A stretch of DNA of 54,709 bases from the NCBI GenBank assembly GCA_018398765.1, contig JAHBMJ010000973.1:64108-118816 (forward strand). The letters run 5' to 3'. The notes beneath the pieces are model-generated. The model did not search any database. It was given only the letters and a program-made list of their open reading frames with translations, and was not told the origin of the DNA. This DNA comes from Chromera velia (Eukaryota; Sar; Chromeraceae). Below, in pieces: positions 45,401-54,709 of this stretch. Within the stretch, counting starts at the first letter, position 1. Every line of letters begins with the position of its first letter. Made by a program: the position numbers and the translations under genes.

Positions 45401-48400
45401 CCTGCACTCACACACCGACTGGACACCTTGTCCTCTCGAACCACTGAAAAAATCGATTTGCCTTTGTGTTGAAAGAAATCGAAGACTGAGACTGACTTTC
45501 CGTTCAACGCATCCACGAGTGCGAGGAAGGACCCCCCGTTCTCCCGCTCCTCTGCCCCTTCCCCTCCAAACACCTGGAGCTCAGGGGAGTAGGAGGCACT
45601 CATCAGGCTCTCCTGGGACCCTCTGCACAAACAGGGGGAGTGGCTCGGTGGCATTATCGCAGTCAGCAAAACCATGCTTCTCAAGAAGTCAGACAGAGAG
45701 AAAGTCTCCTGCATCAACACAAGTTTCGGCGCCAGTACGGCCATACGCGTGTAGGTGCTCCTTTTTCATGCGGTCTTTCCTTGTCTTTCCCCATTCGTTC
45801 GATGCCGATGCCTCGAGAAGGAGAAGAGAAAAGGACCATGAAAGAGCAGAACTCGAATGCAGGCATGAGTTCTGCCCACTTCTCCCTGTCCTCACATACC
45901 ACTGCTGTCAAATGGTCTTGAACGACGGCACCCTGCACGATTCATGGGCCTGTTTGCTGAAACGACTAAGCTTACATACACGGCTTGTGTAGGTACGCAT
46001 TATTAGAACAACAGCTGACCTAACTCCATAGAGGTGATCCATCAGGGAGGAGTCGAACCCAGACGCCCACGCCTTCTTTTCCACCCGAAGAAATTCGTCC
46101 GCGAGAGTGGCGTCGAAGAATTTAGGCGGAAGTGCCCGCAAAGCCACCGTGAGAGTCTTCAGTTGGCCTGCAGAGAAGGGAGGAAGAAGAGGGGTGTGAG
46201 GGGTCCTCACAAAGGATTCGGTGGGAACCCAACATGATCAAAGAGCTGATTGAACGTCTTCTACCTCGCCTACGGGGCGGAGACACGCAGGGCCTTCTTG
46301 TAACTGTTGTGAAAACATTTCCCTAAGAGAAAACGCAGGTCTCCCTCCCACCGCGAGAGTTGCGGAGAAGAAGACCATCCAGGCCTTCCTGGAAGTAGAG
46401 AGAGCACAGAGATGACGCATGAGAGAAAACCTCTCTTTCATGACATTTGACTTCCTGCAAAGCTACGAGGGGGGGGCAGTGAAAACGGACAAGCAGAACG
46501 AGGAGAAGAAAGCTACTAACCAATATTCGAGACCTTTGCCCCCGAGCTCCCCCCCATTGCCTCACTAATCCATGTCCACTCTTTCACAAATCCCTCCGTC
46601 TTCATCGCCCGCAGTTCTCTACTCAAGAGGCCAAACCCCGGTGGACCTCCGTTAATGCTGCTGACTCCAATTCTCCCTCCCATATTTCTCAGAGACCTGG
46701 ACAAAGAAATTTGAGTCTCTATGGACAGAAATGTGAAGAGGAAGATGACGACCGCAAGAGACAGGTTGTACATGATGGCTGTTTTCCTGTTGCGCATTCG
46801 ATGAGCAGACAGGCTCATCAGCACCAACCGCCTGACCACAGGACGTTCCCACCAGAGGGTGCAGAACACCACGGCTCTCTCAGCCAGCTGCATGAATTCA
46901 AAATGGATGAAAGCTCATCGGAAAAAAAAATTGGAAGGCTTCTCGAATGGCGCCTATCCGCCTGCCTTTGTCTTTTGACGTCTTGCTGTCATGCAGACCA
47001 GGACTTCTTTTTCCGTTGTTCCGTTTTGAAACACCAGGAGGGAGTCAAGCAAAAACAGTGCCACAAATATTTGACATGATGGAAGCCCTCCTCTTTTTTT
47101 TGTCTGCCTGTCGGTTCTGCATACATACCCGTCCATCCATCCATCCATCCATCCATCGATCCATCCATCGAATCGACCGTGCTCCTTTCGCAGACGCTCA
47201 CGGAAGCCTCTCACTCACCTGTGACAGATTCAAGGAGAGCATGACCAGCCCCACAATCAGACCCATGAGGACAACCATGAACACCCAGAGGATCAGGGAG
47301 AGGTTCATGCTGATCAACGCAAACGGAACCAGGTAGTAGACACCAAATCCCAGCACCGCTAGCAGAAGCCCGACGGAAATCTGCAGGTTATGACGGGCAA
47401 TCAACCGTTTGCACATAGCCATACCGATCGACAGACATTTTTGCGGGCATTCACAGACACGAGGCGGGAATTCAATTTGCCCAAAGAAAGAGTCCCTCGT
47501 GCAAAAGCCGACGAGTCGTTTCTTGTGAGTTGAGCTTGAAAATCCCGATTGTATTCTCTCTGTATGTCAGGAGAGAACATGTGAGCATGGGGACCCTGTG
47601 ACCCATCTTCCTCTGTCTCACCTGTGTCTTGCTGAACGTCGGTGTCGTTCTTTCAATCTGGAAGGCCACAACATTCGTTTTTCCCCTGCAGAAAGTTACA
47701 AACAGATCGGAAATTACTACGGGATCCCAACCTAAGACAGTGTTGCTGTGCACTTTTCATGAAAATAGTGGATCATGCCCCAAAACCAAACACAAGACAG
47801 GAAGGAGGTCCCTGTATCGATTCATCACACAGTTCTTATCACAGGGTTGACGTACAAATACATCCATGTCATCGAGAAAGAAAACCCCGCAGAACGCATG
47901 CAGCCTTCTGCCACTACAGAACACAGACAGACCTGGTGGTATCGAGTGCGTCTCGAATGTTGAGGCGGAATGCTGTCAAAATTGGAAGAATCGAAGACGC
48001 GAAGGGAATCAAGAGGCCCAACACGAGGCCCACAGCTACGGAAGACGGCGCCAGCTGGTTGGACACAGGTACTCCTGTAGTGCTAGCAAAGAACCCAGAG
48101 ATGGCCACTGCGACTCCTGCTGCTATCACAAACCCCAACAAGAGAGCCGGAACAACAAAGGCCGCAGCCTGGACGATGATCAACTCGACCAGGTTTTGTC
48201 GATTGAACCCCAGCTGCACGCAGGCAGGAGAAGCCAGCATAATACGGTTTGGATCAGTGCCCGTCGCCCCGTCAGCGTGTCTGTCTAAACATCTACTTTT
48301 CTGTCTGTCCGTCTGTCTGTCTGTCTGTCTGTCTCTGTCTGTGTTCCCCTTTGGTTGTGCCCCTCTGACTCGATGTGACTGACCATTCTGAGAATGCCCA

Positions 48401-48496
48401 GTTTGTAGGTTGAGGCCTCGACGGAGATGATCAGCAGAGAGTAGATCAACACGATGCTGCATGCAGCCCACACGAACATACAAACAGACACACACA

Positions 48497-48529
<33 letters not shown>

Positions 48530-51164
48530 ATGAAGAAACCGGCAGATCGAAAGAAAAATGTCAAAGAATGTCGGGAGCCGAAAACACAGAGACATCCACG
48601 CACACATAGGGACACGTTCACAAGTTGGTACGAATTGAAATCCGCATGTCTTTGTAGTAGGATGTGATGTGTGGTAAGATTTCATTTGAAAGAAGACTCC
48701 GCTCTGTCAATCAAAAGAAGAAGGAGCCAGCCGCCCCAGGAATCGATCAACCACGGGACCGACCTGAGAAGGAACATAACGAAAAGGATCACGTTCAGAA
48801 TCAGGCCAACGAACGTGGCGGCCTGTGCGAAAGGCCTCATCCCGTCTGTGATGGGAAGACTCAGAGCGATGCCGGTGGGGCTGATCCGAGACTGCACCAT
48901 GTGTCATTCATTGCAGGAGATTAGAGCAAACTTTGGAGGATTTTAAATGCCTTCGCACAACTAAAAGAATGCTTTGGATCCCTCAAAGAAAGCCGCACGA
49001 GAGGGATTTCCCTCATTGTTCGAAAGCATAGACGTTCCTGAAGCATGAACACAATGCGTAGTGAACGAACACACTGAGACAAAAATGACCATTTTCTCTT
49101 CTCCCAGAAAGATACAAGACAGGCAGGCGGGCAGGCAGGCAGGCAGGGAGGCAGGCAGGCAGGCAGGCAGGAAGGCAGGCAGAGAGACAGACAGACATTG
49201 AAGAGAGTGGATGGATTACATACCTGTGCCCTTGCTGCAAACTGTGTAGTTCTCTTCAGAATGGTATCGTACACCGTGTCCATGTAGGCAGACAGTCTCT
49301 CGGGAGGGAAGTTCAGAAGGACCTCCGTGGAGTATTTTTCCGGTATCACTGTCAGCAGACGGTCCTTCACGTTCGGATAGGTGCTTGTCAGAATGGGAGA
49401 GAGACCGTTGGCAACTGCCTGGAGAAAGCTGCTGATCTCCATGAACACTCTGTTCCGACTTTCGTTCTCCCCAACCTTCCCCCCGCCCTCTTCAGGCATT
49501 TCATCTCCAACCAAGACGACCATCCGGACCTCACTCAAGAGAACCGAGTCGTCAATCTCACTGGATGAAGCGGAAGCTTCGGAAGCAATGGAAGCCAGAA
49601 GGTTGGGTAGGTAGAATGTCAACACAATCGGGTCTCCTTTGCTGACCCCCAGGCTGTTCATCATTTTTTTGGACAACACGGCGGTCTCCTTTGGGATGGT
49701 CCCTAGATCCCAATCCCTCCCTAGACCCATTCTAGCCTCACGACTCGAATCGATGGCCAGAATCTCCACACTCTGTGCAGACCCGCAGCCATCCGATATC
49801 GCCAGAGAGTTGTTGTGCAGCCAGGTGAGGTCTAAAGACGCGCAGTCACTGAACGCGTTCACACCGCTGACGACGATACGGGGAGACGAATATGAGAATA
49901 CGTCCGAGTCTTTGAAGTTGAAATACTGACTTTCAATTTCGGAAGGGGACCAGGTCCCTTCCCCCCCTCTCCTGAGAAGTGTGTCCACTTTTTCATAATC
50001 CAAAAAGGGGGGCGCCCGAATGAGCAGACGGTCTGTGTCTTCTACTGCCCAGTTTTGCCTGCTGCGAATGACGACATCGACTTGCCCCGTCTCGCCCTCT
50101 ACCCTGCGGATGAAAATGGCGGGAGAGTTCTGCACGACGGTGTCGATCAGAGCCGCCACGGCAATCACCAGGGTGCACGTACTCAGCCCAAGGCAGTAGG
50201 CGCATTTGTCGCGCTTGATTTCGGTGGTGGTATGGTGGAGATAGTAGCTGCACAGAAAAAGGAAGAAGATGCAGCGACAGCAAACGAGTCAGGATTGTTC
50301 AGCAGAGCAAGTGAGAAACAGAAGAAGGAGTATCCAGGAAAGAAGGAAACAACAAGACACAAATCAGAGGGCATGAGATCAAACACAGATAAAGCAAGAA
50401 AGCCTGCAAGAAAGTAAAGAAGGGCGATCGACGAATGAAGAGGAGAAATTCCAACCCCAAGTCTCTGCATGTGTCGGTTTCTCTGCCGCCTTTTCCAAGT
50501 CCCTGTTTTTCTGTCCACCTGCGTACCCCTGTGCTTGTCGCGCTTTCTCTCTTTCTATCGGCCCCTCTCTGCATTTTTGGATGTCGGTCTGTCCGCCTTC
50601 CTGTCTATCTGTCTGTCTGGCTGTCTGGCTGACTTTCTGTCTGTCTTTCTGTCGGCCTCTGTGAGTCTATTTCTGTGTGCCTTTCTGCCTGTGCATGCAT
50701 TTGCGCCCCTGGCTGCCTCGTCTTTGATACATTCAGGGCAGGTCGTCCACTGACTTGAAACGTTTTGCTCCGCGGACTCCCTGCAGAATCATAAACGAGT
50801 AAAAGCAGACGCAAAGAGAGTGATGGAAGTCGTGCAAGGGCAGTGCAGAACAATCAGACAAGCAAGGCTACACTAGCAGCTCTCCAATAAAGGTCGGCCC
50901 TCCACGCAGAAATCTGCAACCAGACTTTTTCTACCAGACAAAGTGAGTCCATTTCAAGATCCAAGTGGCTTCCCTTTGTCCACAATTCTTCTCCACATAT
51001 ATATCTTGCAAAAGAGTCGTAGGCAGACAGTCGCTGAAAGCACAGAGCCGTTTGAAGTTACCAGAACGACTTACAATCGGTTCCGAGTGCCACATGGAAT
51101 CTTCATCTCGGACCTTTCCCGAGATGGGGGGGCGTACCGAGGCGGTCGGGTTCTCTGTACTCAT
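41811..51164 (-). CDS. FtsX/MacB-type permease, two-module integral membrane protein, 19 exons
   Basis: Exons, 5' to 3': 51164-51075, 50780-50755, 50247-49224, 48891-48764, 48456-48384, 48213-47933, 47685-47622, 47380-47219, 46887-46521, 46388-46287, 46167-46025, 45932-45900, 45708-45416, 45196-45056, 44844-44743, 44363-44306, 44051-43915, 43359-43233 and 41948-41811. They sum to 3489 nt (1162 residues). After a cytosolic N-terminus, helix 1 (LGLSTCTLVIAVAALIDTVV) leads into a large extracytoplasmic domain, then LNVILFVMFLLSIVLIYSLL with ISVEASTYKLGILRM, the FtsX signature. The second module repeats this plan: FFSLMSSMTANIMEQ, KEMTVLRCIGFRKW, and a last helix before LPVAELARK. FtsX proteins usually partner an ABC ATPase; none is encoded here. 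Apicomplexan genomes carry similar large FtsX-like proteins (from memory). Junctions in exons 9-14 are the least certain. An upstream in-frame Met at 51191 is an alternative start. Confidence 0.75.
42098..42866. repeat. compound (GACA)n arrays separated by a conserved spacer, last intron of the permease gene
   Basis: GACA/GGCA arrays alternate with a pyrimidine-rich spacer whose start is conserved (CTATATCGTCTTTTCTTT) in about five copies. It ends in a (CTTT)n run and more GACA/GGCA. All lies in the 1.28-kb intron 41949-43232. Confidence 0.9.
47122..47172. repeat. (CATC)n microsatellite
   Basis: CCAT/CCAT/CGAT units in the permease-gene intron 46888-47218. Confidence 0.9.
48295..48345. repeat. 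(CTGT)n microsatellite
   Basis: CTGT units in the permease-gene intron 48214-48383. A (CA)n run at 48488-48528 lies in the next intron upstream. Confidence 0.9.
49120..49196. repeat. (GGCA)n(GACA)n microsatellite
   Basis: GGCA then GACA units just downstream, in coding direction, of the donor at 49223 of the large permease exon. Confidence 0.9.
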
Positions 51165-51585
51165 CCTTGCTTGCTTGCAGGGGTCTCTCAAACTCAGTTG
51201 GTTTCTCCTCCCTTCAATGGATGCTTTCCGGCATGATCACACTTGCAACAGGTTCATTGGTGGGTAAGTGACGTGCTTTAGAGCAACCTTCGAGAAAGTA
51301 ATGCACTGATGCGTTGTCTCCAATGACGACATACACTTCATGTGCCATCGAAGAGAATGAGCTCCAACTACATACAACAATTCTGCAGGTAGACGGCCAG
51401 GGCCAGACCGGATGAGATCGTACATCTTTGCAGCGCCTGAAAGATCGACAAGTACACGCATCATCATTGTGTGCATGCGTGTTGAAACACTATGTATACA
51501 TGTTGTTCTATTAATATATATCGCGATATGCATGTTTTGCAACGTCCATCTAGATGTGCAACACATGAACAACGGTTGGTCTCCA

Positions 51586-51690
51586 TGAAACGCGCGGCTG
51601 CTGCGGCGCTGCACTCCCCGGGCGCGCGCGGGCGCCTGTGGGCCGCTCTGGCCGCGCCGCCGCCGCCGCGCGGGCCCGCGGCCGAGCTAC
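51586..51690. promoter_or_regulatory. GC-rich block in a divergent promoter
   Basis: About 105 bp of CpG-dense sequence ending directly at a TATA box (51691). It lies between the minus-strand permease start (51164) and the plus-strand SDR gene (51891). Confidence 0.5.
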
Positions 51691-51698
51691 TATATAAG
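51691..51698 (+). promoter_or_regulatory. TATA box of the SDR gene
   Basis: TATATAAG directly follows the GC-rich block, 193 nt upstream of the ATG at 51891. A start site about 30 nt downstream gives a 5' UTR of roughly 165 nt. Confidence 0.6.
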
Positions 51699-51890
51699 GA
51701 GACGGGAGATTCAATTTGGGGAAACTGGAGCTTGGATAGTGTAGTGTGGGAGAGGCCCGAGTCTGCACTGGCAAAGAGAGCACACTGAAAACAAGGATCC
51801 GTTCATTGGTCGAGCGAAAGCCCAGCCAGCCTGTGGTCTCTCCAGCTGAATCCGAGTTCTCCCCTCAATTGTCAGAGACAGAGATCCATC

Positions 51891-53097
51891 ATGCGTCTCC
51901 GTCTCCTCCCTCTCGCGTCTCTTCCTCTTCTTCTCTTCTGCGGCTCTCTCCTGATGAAGGAGGCAGAAGCTCTTCGAGTGCTCGTGACTGGAGCTGGAGG
52001 AAGGACAGGGAAGATTGTGCTGAGGAAACTGGCAGAGAGAGCTGACGTGGAGGCAGTGGGCCAGGTGAGTCGATCTCTCTAGGGCTGAGTTGGATGGTGG
52101 TCGTAAATGGATGCAGTTGGGGCAGTGCGGGTCGAGTATGTCGGTCTGTGGCTTTCTGGCTGGTGTATTTTGGAATGTGAAGCTTTGTGGATTTGTGTGT
52201 GTGGGGGGGCAGCAATCTGATCTTGAGGGCATGGAAGAGTGACTGAATGGAAGCGTGTTCGGTACCAGTGCTCCACGCAAGCAGGGCTCATGTGGATGAA
52301 TTCTCACCATTGGTACCGATTTTGTCGTGCAGGTAAGAAATAAAAAGAGCGCCAGGCAGCTTGAGAAGTGGTTGGGAAAGGAGGTGAAGGACTCCGTGCG
52401 AGTGGTCGAGGGCGACATTTTGAAACTAGAGTCCCTAAACGAGACGATGAAGGGATGCGATGCTGTGGTGCTGTGCACGAGCGCTGTACCAAAGCCCAAG
52501 GTGCTCTCTCTTCTCTCCGTTATTCTGTTCAACAGTGTGGTCAAGGCGTTGGGATACAAGCCGTGGCAACTCAAATTCTTGTGGAAGGGGAACGGATTTC
52601 CAAAGGAAGTGGATTATGACGGTGCAGTGAATCAAATTAATGCAGCAAAGAAAGCGGGAGTGAAGAAATTTGTGTTTTTGGGGTCCATGGGTGGGTCTCA
52701 GCCTGACAACTTTTTGAATTCTGTTGCGAAAGATCCTCAAACGGGGGAGAGGGGGGACATTCTCTTGTGGAAGCGGAAGGCCGAGAGGTATCTGATTGAA
52801 TCTGGAATTCCATACACAATTATTCACCCAGGAGGACTGGAAGACAAACCTGGGCGGGAGAGGGAAGTGTTGATTGGAGTGAATGACATTTTGCTGAAGA
52901 GAAAGTACAAAGGCATTCCTCGAGAAGATGTCGCGGAAATGTGTGTGACGAGTTTGTTCTGTGATGCTGCAAGAAACAAGGCGTTTGACATCTGCACAAA
53001 TCCTGAAGGAGAGGGGGAGGCGACGAAGGATTTTTGCTCTCTAATCGGGTCTTTGAGGGAGGCATATTCCTACGCAGGCAGTGCGGAACCGAAATAA
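51891..53097 (+). CDS. atypical short-chain dehydrogenase, At5g02240/TIC62-like NAD(P)-binding protein with signal peptide
   Basis: Two exons, 51891-52064 and 52333-53097, phase 0 with donor CCAG|gtgagt and acceptor gtcgtgcag, giving 312 residues. Residues 1-27 are a clear signal peptide (LRLLPLASLPLLLFCGSLL). The Rossmann motif VTGAGGRTG follows at 32-40. CDAVVLCTSAVPK, INAAKKAGVKKFVFLGSMGG, LLWKRKAERYL, SGIPYTIIHPGGL, REDVAEMC and NKAFDI match the plant At5g02240 family, the soluble relatives of the TIC62 NADP-binding domain, almost motif for motif. No SDR catalytic Tyr-x3-Lys pair is evident at the usual place, as is normal for atypical SDRs, so it may sense or bind NADP(H) rather than catalyse. 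In an alga with a complex plastid, a signal peptide of this kind could be the first part of a bipartite plastid presequence; that is inference. Confidence 0.88.
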
Positions 53098-53689
53098 AGA
53101 AAAAAAGAAGAGGAATGCACCCGTACACGCACTCTATGGAAAGACAACAAAAATACAATATAGTCGACCCGCTCTTTCTCGCACGCACACGCATGCATGT
53201 ACAAACCACTCAGAAAACAAAGAGAGGTCTGTACGCGGAGGAAGAGAGACAGACAAAATGATCGAGGCCCCATGAAATGGATGGAAAGGAATCGTCTAGG
53301 AAGTAAGTAGTATTGAATGAGCACCAGAGAGAGCAGGAGTTTTTTGCTTCGGAATTCAGAATCGTTTTCAAAATTTTGAACTTCTCAATGATTCCTCTCA
53401 AACGGATCGATGTACATGCAAGAAAGGAAGGAGAGAACTGCGAAAGACCCACTGTGTTAGTAGGGAAGTAAATGACTCCGTGCTGTTTGTTGGAACTGCG
53501 AAGAAACAAATGCTGAGTCTGCTTTTGTGAAAAGCCTTGTTTGTCAGTGTGACCAGAAATTCTTTGTTGACCTGAGAAACGCCAAACAAAGATCCCCCTC
53601 ATGCAGCATCATGCAGCACAAACACTTGAATAAAACATACAGAAGCATCGAACTCTCTGCAATTGAAGTCTCCCTTCAACTGTGGATTC

Positions 53690-53773
53690 GTTGTCTGCCT
53701 GCCTGCCTGTCTGTCTGTCTGCCTCTCCCCCCTAGTCCATCCGCCCCTCTGTCTCTCCCTCTCTCCCCCCTCA

Positions 53774-53815
<42 letters not shown>

Positions 53816-53925
53816 TCTTTCTCTCTCTCTCGTGTGTCACTGCGTGTTCACTCTGTGTGTCACTCTCTCTCTCTCTCTCTCTCTCTCCGTGTGTGTGTGT
53901 GTGTGTGTGTGTGTGCCAGTGTATG
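53690..53925. repeat. compound (CTGT)n, (CT)n, (GT)n microsatellite region
   Basis: CTGC/CTGT units, two long CT runs and a GT run in succession, giving false Ser/Leu-rich open frames. Confidence 0.95.
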
Positions 53926-54184
53926 TGTGTATATCTCTTAATTATATGAATAATTGATAAATTTTATAGTAATTTTTCCAATACTAGTTCCAATATTTTT
54001 TCAAAATTGCTTACTTAAAAGACTTGGGAACTTGAAAGTAATATAAACCAAATTTAAAGCTCGTTTTAATTGAAGAAAATAAGTTTAAGTTGTTATAGAC
54101 ATGCTAAATTTACGCCTAAAGTCACGGTTACAAAGTACATTACAAGTTTACCACATACATGTGTTACTATATAAGTTATTATAG

Positions 54185-54223
54185 CTATCGTATCGTATTG
54201 GTATCGTATCGGTATCGTATCGG
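54185..54223. repeat. GTATCG hexanucleotide tandem repeat
   Basis: About six degenerate units of (G)TATCG(TATTG) in AT-rich DNA. Confidence 0.8.
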
Positions 54224-54639
54224 AATTTAACGTTCCAAAAAAAAGGGGTATCGTCGATAATTTTGATACTGACATAAAATTTTTAGCGTACAAGGCTAAA
54301 ACCTAGTGCAAACAGTATCATTCAAGTTCGTCAAACCAAAAACTTTTTATAAAAATCTCATGTTTTTAAAGAGTCGACTTTACTTAGAAAATGAGCTCCG
54401 AAACGTTTAGAAGGCCAAACTATAAAGGGCAGCAAACTGTTAGACTCGTTTTTATTCTGATATGTGTGTCAAAATCACCCAAATACAAGTGAATGCATAC
54501 AAAATTTATAGCAAAACACAGATATCCACATTGCTATACGTTATCAAAGCGTGACTAGAAAGAAAATGAGAATTAAATAAATTGACTTAATCGAAAATAG
54601 TGCTAAGCAAAAGAGAATGGTGTGTATCGCTTACGTTCA

Positions 54640-54709
54640 TAACCTAGTGGTTAATATACAACATTAACAAACAGAAGATCATAGGTTCAATCCTCGCTAC
54701 CTGCCTTTT
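54640..54709 (+). ncRNA. tRNA-like / SINE-head sequence with A and B boxes (truncated by window edge)
   Basis: TAACCTAGTGG at 54640-54650 fits a Pol III A box and GGTTCAATCCT at 54684-54694 fits a B box, with spacing near that of tRNA genes and a short T run at the edge. AACC-TAGT-GGTT could form a D arm. The T stem and acceptor stem pair poorly, so a functional tRNA is unlikely and a tRNA-derived SINE is more probable. Confidence 0.35.

Larger units (their letters stand above)
53098..54639. other. 3' flank: microsatellites then AT-rich DNA
   Basis: No gene recognised. Pyrimidine and GT microsatellites occupy 53690-53925. From 53930 the DNA is strongly AT-rich and includes a GTATCG tandem repeat near 54185-54223. 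Confidence 0.6.

Noticed and set aside
47642..48382. 246-codon plus-strand frame opposite permease exons
   Set aside because: The minus strand gives phase-consistent exons with transmembrane and FtsX motifs; the plus frame crosses several of those introns and has no recognisable content.
54621..54709. Functional tRNA gene
   Set aside because: A and B boxes fit, but the T stem has mismatches and no acceptor stem pairs within the visible sequence.

Overview
This window looks like nuclear DNA from a protist, most likely a chromerid alveolate such as Chromera velia or a close relative. That assignment is inference; no ribosomal or organellar marker is present. The support is: many GT-AG introns that conserve codon phase; introns full of microsatellites (GACA, CAGT, GGAA, CCAT/CCAA, GT); a Cys-rich secreted protein with CPxG...C modules like those of coccidian and Cryptosporidium oocyst walls; an FtsX-like permease of a kind I associate with alveolates; and a plant-type NAD(P)-binding protein with an N-terminal signal peptide, as expected in an alga with a complex plastid. 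There are no operons or Shine-Dalgarno sites, so this is not bacterial.

Layout from left to right. (1) 115-2626 (+): oocyst-wall-like Cys-rich protein, whose reading frame resumes beyond an in-frame TAG and runs to 2776. (2) 4466-11712 (-): eight or more exons encoding an unidentified two-helix membrane protein with a long disordered tail; its 2.45 kb last intron is packed with microsatellites. (3) 12747-15861 (-): type II membrane glycosyltransferase with a GT4-like domain followed by a second, GT2-like domain. (4) 16560-26857 (+): a 13-exon gene for a 2365-residue RING-finger protein ending in a large array of alternating basic and acidic repeats. (5) 28179-29604: a TIR transposon with a 10-bp target duplication and decayed coding sequence, followed by a second decayed reading frame at 29930-31285. 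(6) 31879-33615 (+): intronless soluble fumarate reductase-like flavoprotein. (7) 34833-38770 or beyond (-): RNI-type leucine-rich-repeat protein. (8) 41811-51164 (-): a 19-exon, 1162-residue FtsX/MacB-type permease. (9) 51891-53097 (+): At5g02240/TIC62-like atypical SDR. (10) 53.9-54.7 kb: AT-rich DNA with a tRNA-like (SINE-head) sequence at the edge.

The exon models were built by hand from splice-site consensus and codon phase. Three multi-exon models close exactly in frame: RING 7098 nt, permease 3489 nt, glycosyltransferase 2871 nt. That is good internal support, but RNA-seq would be needed to confirm it. Gene ends are separated by AT-rich spacers. Two divergent gene pairs (15.9/16.6 kb and 51.2/51.9 kb) have a short, very GC-rich block between them. 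The genes do not form an obvious pathway; this is an ordinary eukaryotic neighbourhood with several unusual proteins.
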